Shown: positions 1 through 13,100, counted from the stretch's first letter. The stretch: DNA of 64,000 bases from Amia ocellicauda (GCF_036373705.1 NC_089866.1:20498501-20562500); one strand, 5' to 3'. The notes: generated by a model from the letters alone, not told the origin. Numbers and translations: made by a program.

Positions 1-127
1 ACTGCCGACAACCTGTTAAAAATAAATTAATACAATTATAGAAACAATATTGTGAACATGTACCACTACTAACATTAGATATTGAATGTACTAGAATTAA
101 CACATTGAAAGGAAAATATCTACTTAC

Positions 128-1962
128 GCTAAAAGCATCCTTGATTTTTTGTATTGTATTGGACGTCTTCACTTTATGGTTCTCTTCCAGCACAAAACTT
201 GATGGCTATAAAGTTCAGGAAAAAAGTCTATCCACATTAGAATTGCAAGTCATTGAAAACAATATGAAGCTTTAAACAAAATGTTGAACTTATCAGTTAC
301 AAAAACAGATCCAGACTTAGCATTTGCGTTATTTTTTAAAAACAAATGAATATGGCTTCACAACATTTCAGATCAATAAAATTAAAAGTACCGTAAGATA
401 AAGTACCTGAGGTTTGAGGTGAAACGAGGAATATTCCTTTTCATTTGCCTCCTGTTCATGTTTCTGTATTAGGCTGAAAATACAGTCTTCGATTTCTTGA
501 TGGTACTGCCTGGAGGAAAAAAGTACTAGCTTGTTAATGCATTAATTCATAACACAAATGGACACCTTACAACAAGTCAAAGATTTAACTACTGTGAACA
601 TACATATTTGTAAGTATAGTCTAATATACTTACTTTGAGATAGCATTGTTGGTAAATAGAATCTGCAGCAGTGGCCCATCAAAGTTAGTGTCTTCAATTC
701 TTAACCCACTGCAAAAGAAAACATGAATCAGTATGATTAATATAAACAAGACAGAAAGTGAAAAGCAGGCATTGACAGGAAAACCTATGGGATTGAACAC
801 TGGACAAATGGAAAGACACAGGAAACATGCTGTGCCTGAAAATGAAGATGTGGTGTATATATGGTCATAAAATGGCAAAAGGCACACTATTTTCTAAAAT
901 GGAAACTGCTCATGTGTTTTCATGCAGGTAGAAACGGGCTTACCTTGGCTGTGCCAAAATATGCAACTTTCTCTTCAATTCCTGATGTTATTAGGAAGTT
1001 AAGGAAATATCAACAGTTTGTATGTATATATATATTTAGAGAAGAAAACACGTGTGTTTGTTGTATGAATGCAAAAAAACTAAAGTTCTAAATGGATGGG
1101 AAATAAGAAATACAGATTAAGCAAATAACGCATTAGCTTAGTATGTTAACTGCACATGGAATATGGAACATTGGAAGTGAAGATGCCGTCATCTGGCTGC
1201 ATTTTCACAACTGGTTTCAATACTTTACATGCGCACACGTTTGTCTCTTATTTAACATGTTTGGGAATTAATTAGACAGGGGTGGATATATATGAATCAC
1301 TGAAAAGATACACTTGAATTCTCGTTTCTGCTAAGAAACACTGTTTCGACGTATGTAACCAGATTACTGCAAATGTTTCACTTTAGTTTCTTATAACAAC
1401 ATAAAATACATCTCAACATATATATATAATGAGTGACGAATAATAACGAATTATCGTCTAATGTGAAAAAGAACCGGCTATTTTTTTTTTTATCCACTCA
1501 GTTACTATTTTTAAATACAACAAAAGCACCGGTATCAGTAAAACATCTTATTAGGTCATATGTAAAAAGTAACGAAAAAGAAAAATTATAATGCACGAAT
1601 TTGTAGGAAGAAAATAGGTGTTCATCGGTGGGTTTATTCCAGCACAAAACCCTGCGAGAGAGAAACCCTGCACTCTTAACCAATGGCTCTGTGGGCGGCG
1701 AGATTTGATTTCTCAGTCCTGAGTGGGTAGGCCACAGAACAAGCGCCCTGCGAGAGGCTAGTGATTTCGCAGCTGATAACAGAAGGATATTCTCTGCTTT
1801 CAGGCGGCTAATCGTTTCCTCGTATTCTTCCAATTTCTCCCGGAGCTCCTGGATCTCATCTTGAGTTTCTCCTTCATCTTCGAACCGAATGTGGGTCGAG
1901 ACAGGTTTGTTTTCGTCTAACTGCTCGAACAGCTCACTGTCCCCAAAATCCACCTCCGCCAT
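128..1962 (-). CDS. ZCCHC8: ZCCHC8, first five coding exons (partial, continues past the left edge)
   Basis: This encodes the N-terminal part of zinc finger CCHC-type protein 8, the scaffold of the nuclear exosome targeting (NEXT) complex, which hands nuclear RNA to the exosome. Coding exons on the minus strand are 1791-1962, 944-986, 634-708, 407-509 and 128-205; phases agree at every junction. The start is MAEVDFGDSELF at 1962, matching the human N-terminus; an in-frame ATG at 2034 is probably not used. The second and third exons read NQELKRKLHILAQPSG and DGPLLQILFTNNAISK, close to human ZCCHC8 from memory, followed by QYHQEIED and SSFVLEENHKV. The first half is coiled-coil-like. The CCHC knuckle and C-terminal proline-rich region lie outside the window. 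Intron 1 is an AT-AC intron, described separately. The upstream promoter carries four CCAAT boxes. Identity is confident. Confidence 0.93.
987..1790 (-). other. ZCCHC8: U12-type AT-AC intron in ZCCHC8
   Basis: The first coding exon ends at 1791 and is followed by ATATCCTT (1790-1783), the consensus 5' splice site of minor-spliceosome AT-AC introns. Near the other end, TTTCCTTAAC (1007-998) matches the U12 branch-point consensus and lies about a dozen bases before an AC acceptor at 988-987. Splicing AT to AC joins the exons in frame and restores the KAENQELKRK stretch expected of ZCCHC8. No GT donor in exon 1 gives a correct join to the known downstream exons. Confidence 0.9.
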
Positions 1963-2009
1963 CTTTGTCTTTCTACCGGTCAGAGTTGACGGGGTCAGAG
2001 GTAGTAGAA

Positions 2010-2110
2010 CTCGCTCATTGATTGGGTAATTCACCCCGTTCGCTGATTGGGTAATGCATCCAGCTCATTGATTGGGTAATGAAACCAAAACACGGCCATC
2101 GATTGGGTAA
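2010..2110. promoter_or_regulatory. Array of four CCAAT boxes between divergent genes
   Basis: ATTGG, the reverse complement of CCAAT, occurs at 2021-2025, 2046-2050, 2071-2075 and 2102-2106, each within the longer motif GATTGGGTAAT. Spacing is 25, 25 and 31 bases. NF-Y is the usual CCAAT-binding factor. The array lies just upstream of the ZCCHC8 start (1962) and before the plus-strand gene, so a shared bidirectional promoter is inferred. Confidence 0.7.
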
Positions 2111-2649
2111 TGAAACCAAGAGACCAGTGCTGTTGCTTTTTCATACGAGTGCGACGAAGATGGGTGGAATTGAAGTATGTATATTGCATTTGTTATTATT
2201 GTGTTTCATGACGTGTTAGGTATAAAGTGGAATAATATAGCCTACATATTAGTGTGGTGTACGTAACTAACGTAAATACACATTTTGTGTAGATAGTATA
2301 CACGAACAGTAATTTAAACAGTATTCTTCCTGTTATTTCTGTAGATAACTGAAACTTGAAAGGTACTCGAAAGTGACTGATGACCATTAATATAATCTGA
2401 CAAATGTACCTGAACACGTAATTAAACGTTTTCTATGGAATAAATGTGCACCGAGGGAATAATGATATAATCTTGCCACTTTGTATTTGAATCCAGATGT
2501 ACTTATAGCCTATGATTAACATGTTATTTAAATACCAATGACTTTCAATGCAGGCAGGATGCACACGATGGATCCTGTTCACATCACTGACTGTTTGAAA
2601 CTGTATCCACGAAACACGGCTGAACTGGAGGTGAAAACGTTTCTACACG

Positions 2650-2921
2650 ATGGCTTCAGAAGTGACAACTTTGTATCTGCAGCCGTGGGACGCTGCGCAA
2701 AGAAATATTCGTTTTTTGTATCTCACAGATCTCGGTTCGTTTAAAGTCTGCCAAAAATATGAAGCAGAGGTTTGTCACACGCTTTTCTTAAATACATACA
2801 CGAAGTACAGTAAATCACACTTTTCTCCACTGTCCGAATTAATGCAGATAAAGATGTGCAGGAGTGGATCATATAATGAAGTCAATTTAGTAGCAGCATG
2901 GTTATCTAGGATGCCATTGGG

Positions 2922-2974
<53 letters not shown>

Positions 2975-4779
2975 CCTCCCCCCACACATATATTTGGTGG
3001 GTTATGCAATATGTCTGTGCCACTGATGTATTAACAAATGTTTCCTGTAAGGTTTCGCCTGAGAGAACCCTGATTGCGTTCCATCTGTTCCATAAATTAA
3101 TTGAGCAGTTTAGTTTCCTTTATTTATCAACATTTGTAAAGCACATATTTAAGGCATTGGACTAGATGAGCTGCTCCCCTATTTATTTCCTTTTAGTTTC
3201 TATATAAAGGTCTGGCATCAGCACAATCTAGATCTGCATCAGGAATCTACATATTTAAGAACGTTTTATTGCGGGAAGGTTGTGTATAATTCAGGTTTTA
3301 TGGTCTGAACAGTTAGAAGGTCACAGCTGAGGCAGGAGTAACATGGATGACGTCCTTTGTTTGTGTGGTTGTTTCAGGACATGATGATTCCTCTGTTTCT
3401 GGGGGCTGATTTATTTTCAAAAACAGGCATCCGAATAGAGAACCATACAAGATTTCATGCCAAATTCTCAAAGAAAGGACTGGCTACTAAACTGAATTTT
3501 TCTTCCGGTAAACCAACAATTTCAATCCACTTTAAGTGTCATTCACGTATTTTACTGTTGAACAGGAATAAAACATTCATTTTATTCATGCTGGTTTATA
3601 GATTTTCGAGTTCATGGAATGAGACTTCCCAGCGGGACCAACAGCCTTTGGTTCTACAGCGTTCAGGGGCTTTTCCGTGTGGCCTTTGAAGTGTATAGCA
3701 AGCAGGAACAGCTCTCTGTCCTTGAAACATTTCAGGTACTTAACTGTAACATCAAAAAACCTTTTCCAACTAAATCTCTTAAGTAAGGATTTATAGCCTT
3801 CATACATATCTTTGTTCATAAAAAGTAGCAGATAATGTATTTTGTGATGTTATGTAATGCTTTTTTAAATTTTAAATCTTGTACAATAGCAATTAAACTG
3901 GCCTAACCTTACTTTTGTGTTTTCTTACAGGACCTGTGGAAGTCTAGAATAAATGATGGACCCCTAAACCCAAGTTATGATTTGAGTGTTCAACTGAATA
4001 TTTCAGAGCCCTGCAACCCCATTGAAATGCACAATCAAGACTGGATGCACAGACTTCAGACAGGAACCTACGCAGCACAGAATTCCTATGTTCTAGAATC
4101 AGAAACTATAGCCGAGTCCAATCCAGGTACTCCATGTTGGGCAATATCTTCCATTTCCTCCACAGTTGATCACAACTACTGCAGTCTAGAAAACGGGGAC
4201 TCGTTAAATCCTTCACTTCTGTCTTACCGGGTGACTCAGAAAATCAAAAGCTTAGACAATTTGTTTCAGAGCTATGCAAAGGATATGCGAAATGAACAGA
4301 ACGAAGTGATCCTACTTCTTTTGGATCACATAGAGCAGTATGTCAACCAGGAATTCAATGAAAATAAATTGGCAGATATCGTGTTACAGATTTTAAATAC
4401 AACATATAATCTGACCAAGGACCAAACCCCCGGAGACATGAATTCAGTTTACAACAGCTGCTTGCTTTCTACAATAGGCAGTTGGTTGGGACAGCAGTTC
4501 AATGTGGCCAATGCTTGTATTAGCAAACAGATAGAGGGATTTAAACTAAGCCACATTGACAGAATTACCGATCTGCCACCAGCCGAGGAGCTGGTCAGCC
4601 AGTTGTTTCCAGAGTCCATGAAAATACTGCTAATGAACTGGATGGGATTGAGTGACGCCACTGCGGTGTGGAAACGGCACAGCGAATACCCTATACTGCT
4701 TCTCATCCTAGAATTTGCCAATCACAACCTCATCACTGGAGTTGCACACGTATTATACTCAAGTTTAATATGCAAATAA
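2650..4779 (+). CDS. Unrecognised protein, 410 residues, four coding exons
   Basis: Coding exons are 2650-2769, 3378-3507, 3602-3735 and 3931-4779. Each intron begins GT and ends AG, phases join without a break, and the total is 411 codons including the stop. The chosen start, MASEVTTLYLQPWD, has a good context (acacgATGG), and a stop lies upstream in frame. A noncoding first exon ending near 2175 (GAA before GTATGT), spliced to an acceptor near 2553, is plausible. The protein has no evident signal peptide or membrane segment. The middle reads FRVHGMRLPSGTNSLWFYSV; the last 200 residues look helical (LLLLDHIEQYVNQEF, LLMNWMGLSDAT). I do not recognise the family and assign no function. It is divergent from ZCCHC8 and may share its promoter. 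The AATAAA at 4775-4780 overlaps the stop codon. The gene model is fairly sure; function is unknown. Confidence 0.72.
2927..2986. repeat. (TC)22 microsatellite with C-rich tail
   Basis: An uninterrupted TC repeat at about 2927-2970 is followed by CCTCCCTCCCCCC. It sits in the first coding-region intron of the unrecognised gene. Confidence 0.95.
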
Positions 4780-6745
4780 ATAATTGTTTGGATATCAATT
4801 GGTGTTAAATGTCAAATGTTTCACCTGTACTTCACCAGATGCACCAGGGCTGCATTTTAATATGTGGAAGATTACAGGGAAGTCCTTTGATTTTTAAGAC
4901 TGTAACTTACAAATGCAAGTGTTGTTTTAAATACCTGTAGTCCTCTCTAGAGCAGATTCACATATCTTTTATCATAAGACTCTCAGGTGAGTGCCCACAT
5001 AAACATGAGAATACATCCCCTGAAAATGTGAATTTGTAGAGTGACTTTTTTTGTTTCAAACATTGAAACCCTTCCCATACCCATATCAGAGTTAAAAACT
5101 TAAAACACCATGTCTGAATTTAGATCTTGAGAGAGTGATCCTGCCAATTTCTGTTGTTCTAGGTGTTGTTTAACTGCTTAGCAAATTATTGGAATTACAT
5201 TGAATACCTGAAATACATTAAGTAACTTGTATACCACTTAAATGAACCCCTGCCATTTTACTTTGATACATAACTGTACACCTAACCCAGGAACATGTGT
5301 TTTGCTAAATCATTTCTTGGGGGGTGAAAACTTTTTTTTTATCATGTTGCAAGAAAAAGCTTGAAAGTTGATATTTTATCAGTCATGAAATGGAAGCCAA
5401 AAGAAAATCCTATGCACCATTTATTGGCTGCTTGTTTAAAATGTTACAGGCAATGTAATAGTTTAGAGATGGTTTCTCTTTCAAAAGAAAGATCAAATAT
5501 ACTTAGTCCAACCAGGATTATCCTGTTTTGACTAAGTTTACATTCAACACCACTCATGAAGGGCAACAGTACTTTATAAATATTCAATCATGTCTCTCTG
5601 TTGGAGACACTATATATGTTCTGACAGCTTGGCTATTTCTTTTTAAAGAAAGGGTTTGGTTTGAAATGTTCTGAACATCCTGTAAGTAGCATACATATAA
5701 AAAAATGGAATTAAATTAACCAAGGGGAAAAAAACATTCCTAAAGACTGTTAAAACTAGGAATTAATATAGAGATCTGTAGCTTGTCTAATGTGAAATGG
5801 TTTTAATTATGGCCTTTGGAATTCACATTTAACGATTCCACAGATGATTAAGCCAACTACACCAACCCCCCCCCCCCAAGTCATTTTTGTGACGTAGTAG
5901 TATTCACATAGTATATTACTGAAATAATATTGGTGTATATTACCTTACAACAGCATCTACAGGTACTGTACAGATATTTATCAAAAGAAGCCATCTGAAA
6001 AAAGAAATGGCAAACCATGCTGTAGACTACTGCTGAGATTTGGCCAGTGAAAATGCAGATAAAAGGCTTGTATTGATGATCTAATGAAATCTACTACTGT
6101 AAAACCTCTATTGTCCTTTTGGTAGGTAAAGCAATAATGGTTACTTATAATGCAGTCTATCAGTATTTTACAAAAACTGTCTAATTAATAGGTCAAGGAA
6201 GGTAGGAGAAACTGCATATGAAGATATCAAGAGTGGTGCTTTTCCATAAAAACATTATTGTATTGACTTTAATCAGACATGAAAAGAAAGTTATTACCCA
6301 GAAGCCTCCAACCTGGATAATGTGCCCTTTGGCAACCTGCTAATAATGAATGAACCATTCTACTTTACATCTACACAATGTTCCATTCATGTTTCAACAA
6401 ATGAAAATATATACATTTTTAGTACAAAAAAAAGCAAAGAGATGCTATAGCAATTGGAATTATCCCAAACTTTTGCTATCCCCTCTTCATTTTTAAACCA
6501 TTGCATATTTTTTTAAAAGATGTACAGAACCCAACTGCTGAGATGGTGTCAGCATTTAACTAGACTGTATTTACAAATGAATGTTTAAATGTGAGATTTG
6601 TCAATAAATTATATATCCAATGCAACATCCATGCAAGCTAGTCTACTAGCTTTTTTCAGTAAACGGACTTTTACACCAGAACACAAAGCTTTTAAAGTTT
6701 CCAGCGTGCTCAAGAAGCTGTGCAGAAAAGCTGAATACAATGATG
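4780..6745. other. Gene-free stretch, probably mostly RSRC2 3' UTR
   Basis: AT-rich sequence between the stop of the plus-strand gene (4779) and the stop of RSRC2 (6746). No convincing coding exon was seen. A minus-strand AATAAA at 5425-5420 could end RSRC2 transcripts, giving a 3' UTR of about 1.3 kb; this is inference. A short C run is at about 5866-5877. Confidence 0.5.
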
Positions 6746-7115
6746 TCAGACTGCATCCATTCCTCTCATCGAAGAAGAGAAACCAAGTCCCATCCCTCTC
6801 TGTGTGTGTGTCTGTGACCGTGCCATTTCGTACTGAACATCGAGATTTCGAAACACTTCCTCCTGCTGCTTCAGAGTTTTCAAGCTTTCATCGTCAGTTA
6901 TGGTGGGTGGACCGGGTTCATCCTCACCCTGAAAACAAAGCAATTGATTTAGATTGAAGTCTTTCATGAGCAAAGTTGATTTACATCCACACATACACAG
7001 ACAGACGGGCAACTTTACTTACTTTTATTCCCATCAGCTTTCGGAATTTTACATTTTGGTCCTTATTTCCAAAGTTAAGCTTTTCCCACAGTTCCGCGGT
7101 CTGAGATTTTGAGTC

Positions 7116-7152
<37 letters not shown>

Positions 7153-10100
7153 CAATGAATGCATTCCAAGACCCATTATATCAATGCTGGAAATCAGAAG
7201 TTCAATTTTAATATACTGAATCATTTAAATCAAAGGCAACAATACCTACCCCTTCTTTTTTGCCTTGCCAAAGCATTTTCCTTTTCTTCTCCTGTTCTGC
7301 AAATTTCATTGGGTTCACAGCAGCTGGGTTGTAGTAGCTAGGTACTGCTATGCCAGTCTCAGCCAGGGTTTTGGCCTGCAAAGCGGCCATCTGTGCAGCC
7401 ATTGCGATCTGAGGTGTGACCTGAGTCCCAGAAGCAAGCAGTGCTGCAACATTAAGGACAGAACCACCTGTGGCTGCAGCTACCAGTGAGGAACACAAGA
7501 AAGAACAAATGTAAGCGTAACGGCACTGCAAAAGAGATTTCTAAAGCACGCGACACTGCAAGTTACACTTAATTTCTCCGGCCACTGCACCTTTTTTTTA
7601 GCCACGTGGAAGGAAACATTAATAGTAGACAGAACAGATGGAATTAAAGGTTGTTAGGGAGCTTGATTTACCATGACAAAACACTTAATACAATTTATGG
7701 TCAAAGCAATAGGTTATACTTTCCTAATGTCTAAAACAGACTGGTTACAGAGCAAAGCAGGAGAACTCTGACCATTATTAATCTCCTGTGGATGACTGGT
7801 GACCGAGAGGGTAAGAGTGACAATGGCCATTTCTAATAAACCCCAGGGTTCAAGGGCCTTAAAGAAATAATCCATCAAAGGAGGATTAAGAGAGATTTTG
7901 TATAAATCTAGAAAATCTTTTAAGCATGTGTGTGTGTATGGGGTAATTCTTACCTGCAACAATCTCTTGCTGCTTTTGTTTCTCTAGCATTTCCTTTTCT
8001 TTCTGCTCTTGTAATTTTTTTGCTCTTTCCAGCCTGTATAAAAAGAGTAAAATACATACAAGTGTCATGATCAATATGATAACCACCAATGGGACTGAAA
8101 TAATAATAATTAAAAAAAAAAGAAGTATTCAGTAGAGAATTTCATCATTACATTTCATTAAGGCAGCTGTAGTACCTTCTGGCAAGCGCTTCCTGCGCAT
8201 CCATTGCAGTGTTTCTGCCTCGGAAAGCCGGAGGACTCACAGACCTACTGCGGCTCCTACTGTATCTGCGTACCTTTTCAGTTCGTTTCTTCCTTTCCCT
8301 TTAACGGAGAAGCAGTAGATTCTTAAATACACACATTGCACAAAACAGTGCTGGCAAACTACAGGTTCAATGTATTTCTCGTCAGTTTTCTTCATATCTT
8401 TATCATTATATATAAATATATACACAAACACACTTCACACTTAAACAAAAAGTGGGGGACGACAACAGGGACAAGGACTTAACCACATGACAACCATGAT
8501 GTGCGTCTTGAACTGGGTTTTCTTCATTTTTACCGAGTGGTTAATGCACCAGGTAAGTTGCTTTGCAAAAACTCAAGCACAGTCCAACAAAGTGCAGCCT
8601 ACAAAACTACACGGCAAAGCAGAAGTTATTCTTCCAATTCTCATAAAATGACAAACCTGCTCTTGCTCTGGCTTCTGCTTCGGTGCCTGTGCTTGGACCT
8701 GGACCTGGAGCGGGACCTAGCACGGCGCTTTCTGTCTCGACTTCTGGATCTCCTGTCCCTGCTCCTGGAGCGGGACTTTTTCCGCTCTCTGCTTCTGCTG
8801 CGATGTCGTCTTTGCAAACCCAAGAAATAATAAAATCTTGTAAATGAATTCTACTTCCGCCATTTCCTCTGCTGGTGGCCGTTTTCCTTTGTCACACTAT
8901 TTTTATGCATGTAAGTGAAACTGATCTTAAATGTTTTAAGGAATATACAAATAATAAATGCCATGGTACATGTGGAGTTGCTATTTTTAGTTGTTTTTAA
9001 CAAGAGGGCATAGACAACAAAAACAGATACAAACAATTCTATACAATAGTCATCTTATCGTATTACAAATCAGATTCACAAGAGCCTGATCCGAGACGAA
9101 CATATTCACCTTTCCCTTGACCTTGATCTGGAGTAACTCCTGCCCCTTGATGTCTTCTTCTCTTTACGCCGGTGACGATCTTCTCCATTTTCAGAGTTCA
9201 GTCTTTCCCGCGCTTTCTCAGCCTGTTCCCGATCGTGCTGCTCTTCAGACTTGTGTGATTTGGAAGATTTGTCATCAGACTCTTTTCTTCGTGCCTGTTT
9301 TAAGAAGAAGTTGGTTCTTTCAGGAAAATAGTGCAACAAAAAGAGTTAGTATGAGAGTTAAAAATATCCACTAAGGCATGTAGAGAAGTAACAGTCAGTC
9401 ACTTCTTGTTCCCCTCCACCCCCACCCCACCCACAATTCACGTAGGCATTAAGATCTAAAGCGTTATCAATAAATAGGCAACCTTTTACAACTGCCTTCA
9501 AAGTAAACTGCGCTTTTGTATAAAGATGCTTTCAATGAGAAATTTAGTATTGTGGACCGGGTTTTATTTTATTGACTATTTAACTGATGTATTATTGTGG
9601 ACTATTTAACTAATTTGTGCTCTGTTTTAACCGTTCAGAAACCTGAAATGCTGCTGCTTGCTGAATGGCAATTTCTAACTTTATGATAATCATTTGTATA
9701 TTTAAGGATAGGGCACTCTACAAGCTGGAAGGAAACAAAACAAAAAACATTTTCATGTTATCCAGACTAGAGGTATGTATCTGAACCATTAAAACTGCAT
9801 AGCTAAATCTAATGTGACCCTGATTACCACCACACAGTATAGCACTAATTAGTAAGACTTTTAGTCCCATATTTTAATAGCTAGGCCTACATTTTTCACT
9901 GCTGTTTCTTAATTTTCTTCTTATGCCTGTAAGCCATTGTTCATTTTTGCATTTGGGATGTTTCTTTTTTTCTTTTAAAGTCGATGTTGCTGATACTATA
10001 ATTTCTAGACCAAATCATACAAATTGTGTCAAAAAACATGTTTTTGTATCCATGAAGATAGTCTTGCTACTGCATATTGCTTTACAGATAAGCAGATTGA

Positions 10101-13100
10101 TGGCTTTTTTTTTTTACTATTTCTGAATATACTCAATGTTAATTCCTTCTAAATCTGTAAAGTTTCTTCCCAGTTCTGTTTAGCACTTCTTTTTGGCAGA
10201 CATTATAAACAGACATGTGAGCCAAACATCTGACTTTGCCTGTTTTTGTTGTTTTGGAATCACACTGGTATTTAAATCAGCCTTTGATAACAGTCCTACA
10301 TAGAGGGGAACATATTAGGCTAATTTATTTTTCACCATTAAGTAACTTTTTATATATTTTTTTAAATCTAGTCCAAACATTAAACATAATTCTTTCACCG
10401 TCTCAGATCTAGATGTCTTTACTAGTACCAGCAATACCACAAAGGAAACAGCAGTGGAAGTGGCAAAAATCTCTCAGATTAAGAGTTTCAGCAAAGCAAC
10501 CACCTTTAGCTATTTTTGTAACTTTTCTACTTGGGAGTTTGTCAGAGAGAAACCAACTAAAGTTCCAACCATCACAATTAGCCAAAGCTGTCATTCCTAT
10601 GAATATGAATATGCTACTTAGTACTCTGGCACCTGTACTCTGAGTTTCCCCTCATTCTAACAAACTGTTCTATGAAGTCATGCATTCCATTTGAAGACCT
10701 AGTTGTTTTTCAGGTAACTAAAGGAAAGAGTATGTGTTCTGTTTTGGTAAAGCCTTGCTTTTAAAGCTCCTGTGGAAATGTTTGCATCAGACTAGTTTCT
10801 CAGTATTTAAACTTGGCCCTACATTTTTACTGCTATGATCTAGTTGTAAGGTGCAGCCTTCAAAGTGCAGACAGTAGTCTTTGGTTGGAACAGTTGAACA
10901 CACAACCTCTTTGTATGACCAGAAAAGCACTGACTTGAAATTAAAAAACTCAAGATCTTTCTAAGAAGGCAAATATGAGTTTGAATAACTGATAGTTACC
11001 TTTCCAGGAAGTAGGCATATAATTTTGCTATCTGAGTCTGCAGCGTCTTCAGTTCACTGTGTCTCTTCGTGCATAAGCACGCTGAGTATGATTTATTATA
11101 GAAATGTTATCATGTGATCTATGCACAAAAGTTATTTAAAAAAAATAAACGCTCCTATATAAACACACTTAACCACCATCTAAAATTGTCTTCAATGTTA
11201 CAGGATTCTAACTACAGTGTAGCAGATATTTTACTAAAAAAATAATAATCAAAAATCAAAAACAAAACGAAAACAAATCTATTTACCTTCATGTCATGTT
11301 GCTAAATGCAACCATGCTTCTCGATACCTCATTATGAATTTCTGACTGACTTTTAAATAAATTATTTCCAAACAAAAATGTCTTGGTACTTACCATGAAT
11401 TTTCATATTAAATTTTATAGTTATACAAATAAAGCAGCTATAAGCACAATTAACCCTATTTTGAGTTCAATAAACTGAAATTAATTACCTCTTTGCTTCT
11501 GCTGCGGGATCGTCTGTGCTTCTTATCACCTGGAAAGTGAACATGAGAAAGTCTTAACATCTTGCAGCAGCATATATAGTATTTTGTACACGAGACTGAC
11601 TGAAGTAAGTCATGTAACAAGATAAAGTTAGGAACGTTTTCATGTTTGTGTCTCATGCCTTACTGTTTGGTGCTACAGCATACACAGTAGCAGTGCATTC
11701 AGCTAAAGAAAATAAATACATCCTGGGAGGGGGGGAAACATCCACTGCATACTATCAAACTTTACAACTGAAGAGGTTAACTATACAAATTGCATTTAGG
11801 AAAAAATAAGTACAACCTGTTTATGCCTCTGGGATTAATTTCTCTGGCATACAGTGGAAAGATCAGGCTGAAATCCCTGTGCCAACCAGCACAGACAGGA
11901 CGCATCAGGGACGGACACAAGCTGTGTTCGTTTTATTGAGGTTTTCTGGTCAAACAATTTTAGAAAATAAATTAATCAATGTCCTCATGCAAGGAGTTTT
12001 GTTGCTGGGCTCTAGGTGTGGAAAACATCTCCAGAATGTGCTTATTTTATATTAGGGAGCATGTTGTTGTTCTTGGGTATGTTTGTAAAACTTCTACAAT
12101 GACTTTGAAAGTCTTGTGGCATTGGTCTCTGTCCCATATATTAAACACATTATAAATGTGAAAGAGGGTAAATGGATGCATTAAGGGCACAATATACTGT
12201 TTTTTTTGTTTTTTGTTTTTTAAATAATATAAACCCTATGAAAACCATACGTAACTTTAAATATTAAGCCTTGCTGATGTGAACACAACAAATACCACTG
12301 ACTGCCATTCCTCTTTGGCAGGCAACAATCAAAATGAGAATCATCTGCCTTTTTGTAATTAAATAAATAAAATAAAAAAGAAATAAGTAGAGAAAAGTAA
12401 GAAAAAAATCCTTTTAGAAAAGAGGCTACCTGCAATAAAGTTAAGAGTTAAACAAACACACCAAAAAAACAAGATAATGTACAAGCAACCCGTGCTTTTG
12501 TATTGTAACAAACGTGGGTCCTTTCTGATCTGCTTTTTCGTAATGACATACTTGACTTTCTTTTTCGGTCTCTTGATCGTGACCGAGACCTGGAGTGATG
12601 GTGTTTTGAACTTCTTGGAGATTTGGAGGAATCTGTGCCCTCCCTCTTCCTGTCCGTGTCCGAGAGGGATTTCTTCAGTGAAACCCCTTCCTGATCAGTG
12701 TCACTTGCCTATAATTAAACAAAGCACAGATTCTTAATGTACATTGTCCTCTGATTACAAATTCATAGCTATGAACAATTTCAAAATTAAATTGAAATGC
12801 ACTAGCACAGCTGGCTTCATTCATAAAAAGATTCCACATTAAATGTATGAAGCGATTCGTGAATGAAACTAAACGAGCTGTGGATTTCGTCTGAAGAAAG
12901 TTCATCACAGGTATGAATTATCTTACGCACATTACGATTGAAAAAGTTGAGAATTAGATTAACGTTGCTCTGCATCAAGAAAAGTGCGGTCCGAATTAAC
13001 TACGTTGTACGTGATTCAAAGTATCAGGATTAACCAAATCAGTCTTATATTGAGTTTTTAAACTGAGGATTATTTTCCACGACCATGAAACACGATGTAT

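Noticed and set aside
1498-2034. A 178-residue uninterrupted frame as the first ZCCHC8 exon
   Set aside because: It reads through the AT-AC donor at 1790; the residues after KAEN do not resemble ZCCHC8.
2538-2744. Plus-strand frame starting MTFNAGRMHTMDPV
   Set aside because: It overlaps the chosen exon in another frame and has no donor that joins in phase to the downstream exons.
2775-3023. Minus-strand frame with an Arg-Glu run
   Set aside because: It is the translation of the TC microsatellite.
8501-8830. Plus-strand Leu-rich frame
   Set aside because: Antisense shadow of the RSRC2 RS-domain exon.
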